From Watersipora subatra (taxonomy: Eukaryota > Bryozoa > Gymnolaemata > Cheilostomatida > Watersiporidae): a stretch of DNA of 64,000 nt. Positions 1-11,700 of the stretch are shown here, piece by piece (within the stretch, counting starts at the first letter, position 1; each line of letters begins with the position of its first letter). The position numbers were made by a program, and so were the translations under genes. Below the pieces are notes generated by a model. That model was not told where the DNA came from and did not search any database. It saw nothing but the letters and a program-made list of their open reading frames with translations. The stretch spans positions 33,140,643-33,204,642 of the forward strand of contig NC_088714.1 of NCBI RefSeq assembly GCF_963576615.1. Reading direction: 5' to 3'.

Positions 1-415
1 AATGTACGAGAATTGTTCTCACTATGAGGAGACAACTCTTCGTCATGAAGTGAGTCAAATAACGGCATCTTGTAGTAACTAAAAGTTTCCTTTATCAAAA
101 CATACATCATTATTTGTCTATTTGAAATGGTCTCCTATTAAAAGGTTTTTAAGATTGAACACGGTGTGCAGACAACAAAGGCGAGTGAAACTAACAGTTA
201 GAACAGAGATGAACCTAAATCTAGTGACGGCTAACCTGTCGTGACCCATATTTTAGGAGACGAGTTGATAATACAAAAGTATAGCCTTTTACATAACTGA
301 ACACATTCGGTGTTAACCATTGCATGTATGCTTAGCGTGAGGTAAGAAAAGACAATCTAGAGGAGAACCTTCTGGAAGCCCATTAATCATTGATAAATTT
401 CACTTACAATTGTTT

Positions 416-880
416 CTAATTAAATTTGTGTACCTTGACCTTACCGATGAGTAAAACGAAAAAAGCCATCCGAGAACAAATCTGTCTGAACATATTATTT
501 GTCTCCATGCCCTCCAGTGCCAAAATATGCCTTGTGACCACTGGCACAAATATGAATAGGAAGGATGTTCCAAGAATAACTAGTACATCATGTGTAACTT
601 GAATTGCCGTCAAGGTATTGTGTGAATGATAAAATTTCAACAGTTTTCTCAGTTTAGGAGTATATTTAATTATTAAAAAAACAGGAGGTTGCCAGAAAAT
701 AAGATTAAATGGTAAGTGATTGCCATTTAGAGACAAAATAAAATAATTCATACTTACTGTAGCCAAAGGCAACGTGTTTCTTAGCTGAAAGCCTACATTC
801 TGCCAATAGCCATACCTGACTACACCCGATTGTGGCAGCACCTGAAAGAGAACAAACAAAAGTAAACAACAGTGTGACAC
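416..880 (-). other. Possible exons of an unrecognised membrane-type protein
   Basis: Two stretches look exon-like on the minus strand. At about 769-852 an open segment is preceded by a pyrimidine-AG and followed by GTAAGT. At about 462-600 a hydrophobic segment (VLVILGTSFLFIFVPVV, then ALEGMETNNMF) runs into a GTAAGG donor. Base composition is less AT-rich than the surroundings. I do not recognise the product. It does not resemble the missing 3' half of MRPS30, which is not a membrane protein. A chance ORF in AT-rich DNA is a real alternative. Confidence 0.22.
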
Positions 881-1049
881 GAGTCAGAGAAATCATCTCA
901 ATCATGATAGGAAGATCAAAAGCATAAATGAAAGGATCATGCAGTAATGTTAACATGAACTTCTACTGAAATTGTTGAAAAAAACTGTCAAGTGGCAAAA
1001 ATCGTGGCACATTTATAAAATTTACAAATTGTAGCACTAGAAGTTCCGC

Positions 1050-1285
1050 TAGGGTTTCTCATTATACGTGTCTATTGGGCATAGACATAAATTCCAGCTA
1101 CACACATCGGCAAAATTCATTTTGCTGAGTAGCCAAGATACTGATGACGTGTACACTATGGGTTGTAGATGAATCATGTCAAACTGAACATGTTGGTTTA
1201 CGTTGGCGGAAATAAATTCGTCGCAATCGTGATTGGCTGAAGGAGCTGATTCCAGTGAACATAATTTCGATTCCATCTTATTCAT
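1050..1285 (-). other. Possible small coding segment, unrecognised
   Basis: An open minus-strand segment of 78 codons from an ATG at 1285 to a stop at 1050-1052. It is less AT-rich than its flanks and has non-repetitive, protein-like composition (for example VNQHVQFDMIHLQPIVY). No family is recognised and no clear splice site pins its limits. It could be an exon of the gene suggested at 416-880 or a chance ORF. Confidence 0.2.
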
Positions 1286-2230
1286 TTCCAACACAAACAA
1301 GTTTCATCCAAAATTCATTTGACTGAACTAATAAAAACATCTACTTACAAATGAACAAAAATGTTCTACATGTAATTGTAACAGAGATATGAGAGCTACT
1401 AGGGTATATTATAACTGTTCATGAAACATATCAAACAACTCTATGTAATTATATACGTTGAAACTCAGCTTTTTTATGGTTTGATTCTTTTATTAACAGA
1501 AAGTATTGTTATACCTGGCAGATTTTATCGCTAATGCGTAGCATTCCTTGAGCAAAAATACAGCAAAGCGAACAGCTGCAAAAAGTTATTGCTGACACAA
1601 CCTATTTATGATCCATGATAAATAATAAGTAAGCTGATGATACTTCAATAACAGCAGTCACCAATACAATGATACAAATCATACAACAATAGTAGCAGTC
1701 GTCATGGCATCCACACATTCGAGGCCAATTATTATCGATCTATTTGTCCACAGGACACCTTATTAAGTATCATCAATATGTGTAGCCACAGCAAACATGT
1801 ACCGCGTGGGTGATGCACTTTGTTGATGTGTGGGGCCAGGCCATAAGCAACTAGTACTTTTACAATGCTGATCAACTAGTAGTTATGATCAAGCCGTTGT
1901 CAGCATCTACCAATACTTGAAAGTCTTGAATGTGTTTGTACTATAAACCTCAGGTTCAGCTAACGTGATATACTAACTACTCACAAATAGCATTGAATTA
2001 TTACATCCGCAAGTCTAACTATTCACATACTAGCAAGATCTTTCCATAATATCAATTAAATTACTTTAGAATCAATCTGTACAAATATGTGTTACTTGAT
2101 TCGCTTCTAAACATAATGGAAAGCCTATTATTATTGATGAACTGCCCATTTTTAGAGACACTCGCATTGTTTTGACATTCATTTGAGTTTCATGGCAAGG
2201 TTGAGAACATGATTCCCTTAAAACTAATTA
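1286..2230. other. No gene seen
   Basis: AT-rich DNA downstream of the recognised MRPS30 exons. The remaining MRPS30 exons could lie here or beyond the window edge, but I found no segment matching the conserved C-terminal half on the minus strand. Confidence 0.4.
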
Positions 2231-3357
2231 CAGTCAAACATGGATAACTCGAACTTCAAGGGACCGAGCAAAAGTGTTCGAATTATCAGAGCGTTCAAGT
2301 TATCAGAGCACTGTCACAAGTCCATATATTTACTTATTTATTAGTAGATACATGTACATATACAAACTATAATATAAATCAAAAGCACAAATGGCTTGTT
2401 TCAAATTAAATGCTTCTAATGTAAAGTTTAAAACGTTTTCATGAAAAAGTATAGAGATTTTTCTATCACTTGAGATTGGTTTGTTGTTTGAGGTGATGTT
2501 ATTGCCAGGACGTTTTTCAGATTGACATTGGCAAAACTTGATCGTTGTTGAAATGCTCAAAAGAAAAGACATTTTTTTCTTTTGGGGTTTTACCCACGAT
2601 CAATTTTGCCGTTTTTTCTTGAAGTTTATGCAGATTACCTTACTTTACCTGGGATTCGTTAAGAGCAACACTCCGAGGAAGTTCAATTAGAAGTTTTACG
2701 AGGTTTTACGGTACATTCTATATTACTCATGCTTTTTTAATAGATACTTATTGAATGTACACACGTATTCTGTGTTTAGGTCAAACGATGAACAGTTTTT
2801 TGTAGCTCAGACAACGTATACGTTTAATTACAACAATTTTTAAGACGTTTTAAACATTCAACATTCCGACGTTGATTCAACACGGAATCAACGTCGGAAA
2901 ACTATTCATCACGAGCTAGCCGGGTCACACACTCAAGGATTTTCGCCACGCACATACAAAACAAAAACAACATGCGATTTTTGTTTTGTACGTGCGTGGC
3001 GAAAATTCTTGCGCGCGTGACCCGGCTAGCCCGTGCTATTCATCGTATCACAGTATAAATCAAATTTCACCAAACTTTTAGAAAAGTCGTTGACAAAAAT
3101 ATTTTGCCGATGGTGGTAATAACGACGCTTATGAATTATGAAAAGATGAAGTTTACCTCTATGGCTTTGAATAAAGTGATTTTCTAAAGCGATAACAACC
3201 GTTTCGGTACCGTTGGGCAAAAAAAACAGTTCGAATTAACAGTGTTGAGTTCGAGTTATCTATAGCAATTTATCATTACGTGGGAACGGACCAAAGGAAA
3301 TGTTCGAATTAACCATGTGTTCGAGCTATCCGTGGACGAGTTATCCATGTTTGACTG
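2231..3357. mobile_element. Pogo/Tigger-like non-autonomous element, copy A
   Basis: Terminal inverted repeats begin CAGTCAAACATGGATAACTC and are flanked by TA at 2229-2230 and 3358-3359, the target duplication of Tc1/mariner-type elements. The element is 1,127 bp and has no transposase. It contains a large internal hairpin (2912-3035) and a smaller palindrome around 2868-2896. A nearly identical copy is at 55440-56559 and a diverged shorter one at 25506-26228. Confidence 0.85.
2868..3036. repeat. Internal hairpins of copy A
   Basis: Two adjacent inverted repeats. The small one has arms CGTTGATTC/GAATCAACG. The large one pairs about 2912-2970 with about 2979-3035, sharing GCTAGCCGGGTCA and TTTTCGCCACGCAC, with a loop of roughly 10 bases. 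If transcribed, the long arm could make double-stranded RNA; that is inference. Confidence 0.8.
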
Positions 3358-3653
3358 TATATGAAAATATCAATATGGTACTTTTTGAAACTGATAAACA
3401 ATTGATTTACTAGCCGCTTTTTTCCAATTATTCGTAACAGAAACCATAGCCAAAACTACTGCAATTTATTAATTTGACATGTCAATATGTTTTAAAGTCA
3501 GAGAGCAAGATGCAAGCTATGGCTAACCACAGTTTACTGGTACATTTTTTATCTCTGATGGCCATCAAACAAAGTCTCCTCCCCATTTTCAGTTATAACC
3601 AGAAAGACCAACACGTAACATAGCAATGCGTTACAGTTTGGTGTTGACCTGAC

Positions 3654-3855
3654 CTGGCTGAAAGTGTTTGAACAGGTCTTTTCGCCACCCCTAAGCCAGT
3701 GGGTCTGCAGGTTAACGTTGCTGACAAGGTCAAAGTTAAGCAACGCTGGTTCATCACTGCTCAGTAATACAAGCAGTCGGTTTAGTACACTTTCAAGCAC
3801 CAAATTTCTCTTCTTTATGTTCCACTCCTCCTCGGTGGAACACTGATCAGCTTGC
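3654..3855 (-). CDS. MRPS30: MRPS30 exon 4
   Basis: The acceptor is CACTTTAG and the donor GTCAGG. The exon encodes QADQCSTEEEWNIKK, then LVLLSSDEPALLNFDL and HWLRGGEKTCS, the strongest family match in this gene. It ends in phase 0. Confidence 0.8.
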
Positions 3856-6800
3856 CTAAAGTGGAAGGACAACTGACTGAGAAACACACTGACATGAGAT
3901 TAAATATGTTTTGGTACACTCCCGGCATATATTAATCAAATGTAGCCCTTCAAAGACTGAATCCCAAAGACAGAACCAAAGTGAGCAACACATGGCACTA
4001 TTTTATTACGATATCGTTGTCTATTGATAACAATATATCTATGTGTTGATTGACAACAGTCGCTTGGATTCAACAACAGTGCTTTACATGCTAATCTTTA
4101 ATATTTCTTTTTATGCAAATACTAGCTGAATGCCTGGCACAGAAAACTTGTTTTTATTTAACATATACAACATTTACCATTCTAACTTTTAAACTTCATA
4201 TCATGGGAAAAGTGTTTTGTGCAGTTCATATAAATATAGAAAAAAATAAAACAACTGTAAAGCGTTCAAATGTAAAACAATTAGCAAGTAGTCGCTAAAT
4301 AGTCTGTTCTACTACAATAAAAAATGATTCGATACAATTAATACAAACTGACAAAATAAATAAAAATCATGACTATGTTGGATTAACAATAACAATGAGT
4401 ACATAGAAGTGTGTGTACAAAAAGATTACTGTTGCAGCAGAAGCTATCCAACATTTTGAATACAACGATACTGGTACCTCTCGATACTGGTACAAACATA
4501 AACATGAGATAACGGTTTTTAGTGTTTACAGTTTTTAGCGACTGCCCTTCGGAAGAAACGAAAATTGAAAAAGTGTAATAACAGCACATTTGAAATGACA
4601 AATTAAAAAAATAGATAATAGCTAGAAGATTTTTAAAAAACAAGCGCAAAAGGTAATATTAATTAATAAAAAGTCCATACTTAGCTTGTAACCTGCAAGC
4701 GTGATAAGGATAGATAAGATACTTGAAGGTTTATTTTAACATTTTTATATTACACGTTGTTTTCATAACTAGAAATTTGTTGTCATAGATATGTATAACT
4801 ATTTTCACAGAGCTTTTATTTGTCCACTTTTTGTTTAAACAATACTCATATCAATCCTCAAGCTTGCGTTTTACATATTTTATGCATTCAGTCCCAACAT
4901 TATTATATTAGCTGGACTATTCACTAGTTATTTAGTTTAGACTATAGTTTCTTTGCGTTTTTTTATTTTTTGTTATACACTGCTTTTTAGTTAGTTAATT
5001 TGCTGCGGTACCTTGTGGAAAACATATTGTAAAATATGACTATTGATTACTACAATAAAGATTGCTCATATATATAGATCGATAAGGCCAACTGTGAGTA
5101 ATGGTTAAACATGCCTATCTGTAGGCTTCGAGGTTCTGAGTTCAAATCCATCGTGGGGCATAGTATTTTTCCTTCCTAGATTTTAATCGCTAGAACTAAA
5201 CACACAGACCAATAGACAAACGCTGAGATTTATTACGAGAAGTAATATTTAAGAATTGAATCCTACTGTAATATATCAATAATACAAGAAGTCCAACTAA
5301 AGACGGACCTTTACAAATCACAATGACCAGAAGACTAAAGTAAAGTATAACCTACAGATCTTACCAACCTTTTAATGTATTTATATTCTTCAGTTACGAC
5401 TGCTCTAATATCTGATACAATGGACAACCATCGGTTGGAAGATAGCTCTGCAATGCAAGGAGGTAATAAAGCTGAAAATAGTTTTCACAGTAAGCTACAT
5501 CTGAAAATAGACAATCACAGCATTTCATCTAAACAACACTTGTATATATCCTTTCAGGACATCAACAATAAGTTCTAAAAATATAAGGGAAGTTTACTTA
5601 GCTGTCTTTAGAAACCATAGTACAGTCAAACCTCAATATACAATGTTAATCCATTCCAATACTTACATTGCCTGCCAAAATCGCTACATGTCAGAACAAA
5701 TATTTCTACCCGAATACATATTATTACGTTTAATTCATTCCAGAGCAAAAAAAGGACATACTTCAAACAATTACATGTAATGTTAAGACATTACACAGAA
5801 CAATATAAAAAACTATATGTAAAAAATATGAACTATATTTAAAATTTAAATTGAAACAAACTGGGAATGAAAGAAAATTTTATTGCTAATTTACTTAAAC
5901 TTAAAAACAAGGTTTCAAAGTTTAAGTAAATTAACTTAAAATTAAGTTTAACATTTAGATTTGGCTATGAACAAGTTCAGTGGTAAAGTAAGTGATAGAA
6001 ATACATGGTGTATATATATTTGCTATTTTTTATATTTATTTGTTGTATGTTGGAAATTTGTTTGTCGGAACAAATATTTGCTTAAATTTAGCGTCGTATA
6101 TCAACAATTAAGAAGTAGAAGTAATCGTTAGTCAAGGCTTGACTCTACTCTATCAATAAATAATTCACAATCAATTGAGATGATGGTAGTACTGATGGTA
6201 GTACTGATGGTAGTACTGATGGTAGTACTGATGGTAGTACTGATGGTAGTACTGATGGTAGTACTGATGGTAGTACTGATGCATTTTTATCACTTAAAGT
6301 GGTCGAGTAGTAAGTGTGTAGATAAAGTGATAAAGTATGTTAAAAAAACACCATCTTCACTAGATAACTCACCAACACCTGTCTTAACCTGCACTGCAGA
6401 GTCTAAATATGACTTTGTAATGTCTTCTTGAAACTTGAGGACATTCGGGGTGTTGAGATAAGGTTTCACATCAAAATAATAAAGTTGATACTTTGATCCG
6501 TGATTGTAATATAGTCTTTTTTCAATAGTATCTAAGGCATCTATAGCTTCTACATCATCATACCACTTCCACGCATCCTTTGGACTGAAACTATACCAGC
6601 TACCTGAAATGAATGCAATTTATTACACAAATAAATGTTTGATGCATCAACATTTCAAATTGCACATGCAAATACTTTTTGGAAAAATGACAATGCTCAG
6701 AAAAGAATGTGAAAACATGTCTGAGATTCAAGCTTTTTTGAATGACATGTTAGGATTAGTAACAGCGAAAAATATAGTCAACCAGCCGGTTAATCAATTT

Positions 6801-8275
6801 ATGTTCTAGTTTAAATTCAGCAACATATAGAAAAATGCTTCATTATTGCTAAGAACCTTGACAAAAATCTAGGGATAAACATTTGGTAAATTCTAAACAA
6901 TTCCTTTTTCATAACTGGCTTCTTTTTATCTTTTAATTATGTCTTCATAAAACATTAAAAATTCTAAAATTACAATTTTTGTTTCCATTCACCTTCTCTT
7001 ACACTTCCAATTCTTTTAGAGCAGGTCCATAATCACACCTATTACAATAAAATAATACGCACAGTTCGAAACGCTTGGTCTTTTGTTTTACTCTATAGAT
7101 TACATTTTGACGGAACATTAAATTTAAATCGACCATATTAAAATTACTATTCACCGAGATTTCAGATTTATAATCAAAAGAGTTGTCATTCTTGTTGAGT
7201 TAGAAAAATATGCAACTTGGAAAGCTAAGTACTTACGATAAAACTATCTCATTTTAAAAAATACACATAGACAGAAGCCATTATGTAATTTACTGCCATA
7301 AGCTCAAAATTCTTTATGAATTTCATCTAGAAGATTTGCTTACCTATAATAAACACATCACAATTGCTACATCTAGATTATCACACACCTTGTGTCAGAA
7401 AATTTTTACAGAGTAAAACAGATAACCAACGACAAACACTATAGTAGGAATAATTAAACATTTTGATTACCCATAGAGATTTATTATTTTAATGTAAGAT
7501 AGTAGGTAGGCCTATATTTGCACACAGTAACAATAAAACATACAGAAACGGTAGAAAAAGATATTGAAATACAGTAGCACAGAATATAGACATAGAAGCC
7601 AAAGTAATGTTCAAATATAGTCTTCGTCAGAGTTTCACTGAAAATTTACTTTTATTTACCAAACTGGGGAAAAACGGAGATTTTGTAATGCAGCTTTCAT
7701 CTTCTACATGAGCTTATGTTTTTTTGTGCTAGGAAACCATTGTTTACCGGTTCAATGATTTCGGACAACGCTGCTTGAAATTTTGAAAAAAAAACACTAA
7801 TAATTCAATTATTACACTAGTGACGACAAGGCTTAATAATGAAAAAATAATCCCTGTTAAGTACCTTAAGAGACTAAACTAAAATCTGTCGTAAAATGAA
7901 GTTCTAGCTAGAAAAAACCTTTAAAGCAATTATTTCAAGTTGCTCTTGCAAAACTTTCCCAAACAATTTCATATTTTTTGTAGTAACTTAAATTTCCATA
8001 TTTTGAATAGACAATAAATGAAATACATTTCATATGCAGGGGCGTTCGCGTTGTCTACATAGTTCGTTCCATCACTCACTTATCCTTATTTTTAAATTTC
8101 TGCTTTACTAAAATGCACTTTATTATTTACGACATGTACAATTAAACAGACCTGGAGGATATTTTGGCTTAACAGCAGGATATTCAATACGTGATCGATT
8201 AATAAGTCTTGAGCATGCTACGCACAACGCCCGCGGCTGCAGCAGTGACTTTCTTTTTATTATGGCAGCCATCAT
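3654..8275 (-). CDS. MRPS30: Mitochondrial ribosomal protein S30 (mL65), 5' part
   Basis: Component of the mitochondrial ribosome, nuclear-encoded and imported; MRPS30 is now placed in the large subunit as mL65. Four minus-strand exons were traced: 8152-8275, 6379-6603, 5369-5447 and 3654-3855. The start has two Met codons followed by a basic, acid-poor leader (IIKRKSLLQPRALCVACSR) typical of a mitochondrial transit peptide. Then come the family-like segments SRIEYPAVKPKYPPG, WYDDVEAIDALDTIEKRL, LSIVSDIRAVVTEEYKYIKR and, most diagnostic, LLSSDEPALLNFDL with HWLRGGE, matching the vertebrate LLSPHNPALAAAALDY and YWVRGEE region. About 207 residues are covered, roughly half the usual 440. The conserved C-terminal half was not found in 1-3653, so the gene continues off the window, has diverged strongly, or is interrupted. 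It is divergent with SNAPC4, with 426 bp between start codons. Confidence 0.78.
4385..4500. repeat. Dispersed repeat, unexpanded copy
   Basis: Homologous in inverted orientation to 57170-57260 (shared GAAGCTATCCA, TTTGAATA and GATACTGGTA). This copy ends with TACTGGTACCTCTCGATACTGG, about two 16-bp units; the other copy carries about six. Confidence 0.65.
5088..5250 (+). mobile_element. tRNA-derived SINE-like sequence
   Basis: A B-box-like GAGTTCAAATCC lies at about 5138-5149, about 40 bases after an A-box-like segment (GTGAGTAATGGTTAAAC). It does not fold as an intact tRNA gene by eye. An AT-rich tail follows. Confidence 0.45.
5369..5447 (-). CDS. MRPS30: MRPS30 exon 3
   Basis: Follows TTGCAG and ends before GTTGGT. 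It encodes LSSNRWLSIVSDIRAVVTEE and YKYIK, aligning with the helix before the conserved SPHNPAL block. It leaves phase 2, which joins exactly to exon 4. A second AG two bases downstream would suit the alternative exon 2 donor. Confidence 0.72.
5624..6105. mobile_element. Pogo/Tigger-like element remnant
   Basis: Begins TA then CAGTCAAACCTCAATATAC, sharing the CAGTCAAAC terminus with several other elements here. The right end is unclear (near GTCGTATATCAACAATTA). There is no transposase. Confidence 0.5.
6181..6281. repeat. 12-bp minisatellite, about 8.4 copies
   Basis: The unit is TGATGGTAGTAC, essentially perfect. Because 12 is divisible by 3 it gives a false open frame (MVVL repeats). Confidence 0.95.
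6379..6603 (-). CDS. MRPS30: MRPS30 exon 2
   Basis: The acceptor is TTTCAG. The frame opens with GSWYSFSPKDAWKWY once joined to exon 1, and continues through LYYFDVKPYLNTPNVLKF. Two donors are possible: GTGTTG after 6379 (phase 1) or GTTAAG after 6389 (phase 0). Exon 3 has matching acceptors for both, so the border differs by a few codons only. Confidence 0.75.
6604..8151 (-). other. MRPS30 intron 1
   Basis: 1.5 kb of very AT-rich DNA. I see no gene or well-defined repeat. Confidence 0.6.
8152..8275 (-). CDS. MRPS30: MRPS30 exon 1
   Basis: Starts with tandem ATGs at 8275 and 8272; either could be used. It encodes the basic transit-peptide-like leader and SRIEYPAVKPKYPP, then ends in phase 1 before GTCTGT. 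It is 124 nt. Confidence 0.75.
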
Positions 8276-8701
8276 TCGACTGTTGAACCGAGTTCCGTAG
8301 CTGGAAGTTTTTATGATATATAACTAGTGTTAATTTTGTAAACAAATATTATAATAAAATTTAATATATAATTTTATTGTCAAAATATTTATTAATGTTT
8401 AACATAAAACAAAAAAATATTGTCAATAAACTTAATATGCGGAACTGCGTGCGTAAACCTATTGCATAGCGCTTGCTCTATCTCCAACCTTGTTGTAATA
8501 GAACTCAACGTAATGATAAGTAATACACACACACTCGTATACTTATGTTAAAGTAGGTCTACGACTGTGACATAATTGATCTCAGGCTCATCTTAGCGAA
8601 ATGGTTCGAAAGTCGCATGGGTAGCGACATAAAGTGACATTTGCCGAATAAAATGTAATGCTTATGAGCCGAAGTTCGACAAATTTTTGTTTAACGGTTA
8701 C
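8276..8701. promoter_or_regulatory. Divergent promoter of MRPS30 and SNAPC4
   Basis: The two start codons point away from each other 426 bp apart. No TATA box is clearly placed. The region is AT-rich on the MRPS30 side and more mixed, with several CG dinucleotides, from 8580 to 8700. That both genes use it is inferred from geometry only. Confidence 0.6.
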
Positions 8702-8789
8702 ATGATGGACTCGGAGCAGCAGAAACTAGCAGAAGAAATAAAACAAATTGAGTTGGTGTTGAACTCTGCAGATTCTCTCCAGCAAAATA
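8702..8789 (+). CDS. SNAPC4: SNAPC4 exon 1 (start)
   Basis: Tandem ATGs at 8702 and 8705. The encoded DSEQQKLAEEIKQIELVLN aligns with the N-terminal helix of vertebrate SNAPC4 (EREKITQEIKELERIL). The donor GTACGG at 8790 leaves phase 1, which fits exon 2. GTGATC at 8795 would not. Confidence 0.75.
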
Positions 8790-11700
8790 GTACGGTGATC
8801 AATCTCACAACATCATGAAGTTGAAAGTTTGTTAAGCACTTTTAGTATCAACAGCGTATATTGTTACTAGGTGTATAATAATTAACTAATCAAGCAGTCT
8901 TAGGTGTAACGCGGAAAAATAAAGATTTGCAAGCGTTTCCTTCGGAAATATCGTCTGGGTTTTAAGAAATAGAGTATAGGACAATAATTGCACTCATGCC
9001 AGTCAAGCGCTCTTTTTAAACAACGGGTTGTCGCGAAATGTTCTGATGTAGTTTGGTAGCCAACTTTTTAACACTTGCTAGAATATTTAAAGCTCAAAAT
9101 GGATGACTAAAGATAGCAACTAATAATTGTCCAAGCTTGATCGCTGACCACAAGCGGATTAGTCAGTCATATCATGTCATAATTAAATTCAAGTGAGCTT
9201 TGATTTCAGGCTGCAAGAGTATTAAAATAATGTAACCAATGTTAAAGAATAGGCAAGTGTTATCTTAGCTAGCTACACCTCTTTCCTTTTATTTAAGCAA
9301 GAAGATTAATAAGTGCAACAGTAGGCCTATAGCTAAAGTATCACAATTACAACTAATAAACGTAAGCATTAGATAGAATAGGCCATTTCTTGTATAACAA
9401 ATGGTTTTCAACATGTGAAGCGGCTCATAATGTCTAAGTCTAATTGATCTGTATATTTTTCGATATCGCTGAGGATGGAGGTTAACATGGGCAATCAAAA
9501 TTATTTTATGTAGACTTTGTTTAGCAAATTCACTTTTGGTTCAGTTTGGTATGTTTATGAGGTTTTTAATGCTGAGATTCATAATTCTTCACCTGCGATC
9601 ATAAAGACATTCAATTGTGGTAATCCAGATGGCTGATGAAGTGCATAGGATATCGTATCTGACATGCGTCATTTTTTGTAATTATTCTATAGTCATTATC
9701 TATGTACAATGTTGAAGGGAGAATGTTCTGAATAGTGTGATTTTCTTTGTAGAACCGGTATCATTTTAGGTTAGTAGAAGTGTGTAGATGACATTGAACA
9801 ACCCCTTATTGCTAATTCTAGTTGGAACAATAAACATAAATGTTCACCGAATTTATTTTGTTCTGCACAATACATTTAAGCAAAAATGACATGTTTTGCT
9901 GGTACAAAATCGCATTGATGCAGCCTGATAAAATCATCCATGTTGTCTCTAACGGCTTATTAAAAAACTAAATTATAGCAGGTTATTGCACTTCACCATG
10001 ATGAGCTATATATACTGTTGTTTAGATAGTATATAACTGTTTAACTTTGGTTAAAAGCTCTCAATAACCTCTACATATAAGGATGTTATGCCAATGTTTG
10101 TAAAATTTTTGAAATTTTTTGTTATACGTAGTAAACATCAAAGTCAAATCTAATGATGTATGTAATGGTAGAATCTAATGATGATAATACATTGTAGGCT
10201 AGATAGAGCACAGTTAAATATGGATGTAGCTGTAGCAACACTAGACTGTTGACTATACGGTCGTTGATGAAAAAATATTCATTCCTCCAAATACAGAATG
10301 TATAGGCTAATTGATACAAACAAGGGTTGAAAAAACCAAGTTTTTTGGTTTAAACCGGTTTTTATGGTTTAAACCGGTTTTTATAATTTTACCAAGGTTT
10401 TTACAATTTTTAGTCTAATTAACATCACTTACTATAGCTGCATGATTGAGTATTGAACATACATATGTGGAATCATCTGTTAAAGATGGTACTGTGGGAG
10501 TTGTTATGGGGAAAAAAGAGAAAAAACATGGAAATTTCAGAATGAGTCTTAAATCAAACATGGTCGATGAAATACAGAGCAGAAATCTTATCACATAAAG
10601 TTAATATTTTACATACAGCTCTATGTATAAGTAGAAACTTTAATCCAAGTGATTAGTCGTGTGGTAGTGTAGAGCAGAGCATAATGCAGATGCATTACCA
10701 GTGTTTGGAGCTGTGGCAGATGACTCAACTTCTATCACTTGAATATTAGCATCACTGTCTAAATTGGTGTTTTCAGCTTGACATTTTGCTATGTGAGCTT
10801 TAAGCCTATCTTCGTGACCTCGTGTTACGGCAGCACACCTATTACTTTTTGCCTTAAAACCTTTGCCTTTCAAAACTTTTCAAAACACAACAAACTTAAT
10901 AAACTGAATTGTAACAATCCAACTACTTTGGCTTGTGCCCAATAAATAAAATATTAGTTTGCAAACTTGAAGCATTTGCCCAAAAGGATTTTATTGTTTT
11001 AATTTCTAATTATAAGTATTCCTTTCTCACTGGCCAGACTCGAGAAGGTATTTATTCATTATTAGAGACGATGATTGGATTAGTATATTTCACATGGTTT
11101 TTATATTTCATCAGCAAAGAGATCATCATATCACTTGATAAAACCAATTGAAAATAAAATTCACTAATTCATTGTTGTGCTAGGATTTCATGTAGTTTCA
11201 ACTTGAACTCTGCCATCAATTTACTACTGTGTCCTAAATAAACTTCCACAGCTGATAATTACATATAATTGCATTTCTACCGCACATGAACCACTAGGAG
11301 CTTAAAATATTATGTTTTTCACAAAAAATAATGAAAAAAACCAGTTTTTTGGGCTGGTTTAAACCGAGCCAACCCTGATACAAACCAAGTTTGTTTCTAT
11401 CTCTAATAACCAAAGTGGCGTGTTTCTTTACTGCTGAAACCTTTTCAGCTTGTTAAGTCGATTATGGTTCTCAACTAATAAATTGTGTAAAAGTAATACT
11501 CTTTTTAGAGTTCATATTGCTATATTTCCTCGCTATCCTGAGTTGACATCTTTGATGATCGAAGACGTTTTTTAGCAAATTAAGCAATATGCAGTCAAAG
11601 CTAAGCATGAATATGGTACATAAACAATGTTCTGCTATTCAGGCTATGAATCCAAGATATCTAGAAATATGAGTTTGTATCTCAGATGCTTTGGCAATGA

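Larger units (their letters stand above)
3856..5368 (-). other. MRPS30 intron 3
   Basis: AT-rich intron. At 4385-4500 it has a single-copy version of a dispersed sequence whose 57-kb copy has grown into a minisatellite. At 5088-5250 it has a tRNA-like SINE head on the plus strand. Confidence 0.6.
5448..6378 (-). other. MRPS30 intron 2
   Basis: Contains a pogo/Tigger-type remnant from about 5624 and a 12-bp minisatellite at 6181-6281. No coding segment is seen apart from the artificial frame through the repeat. Confidence 0.6.

Noticed and set aside
2330..2572. 80-codon minus ORF also present at 55539-55781
   Set aside because: Duplicated only because it lies in two copies of the same non-autonomous transposon; no transposase motif.
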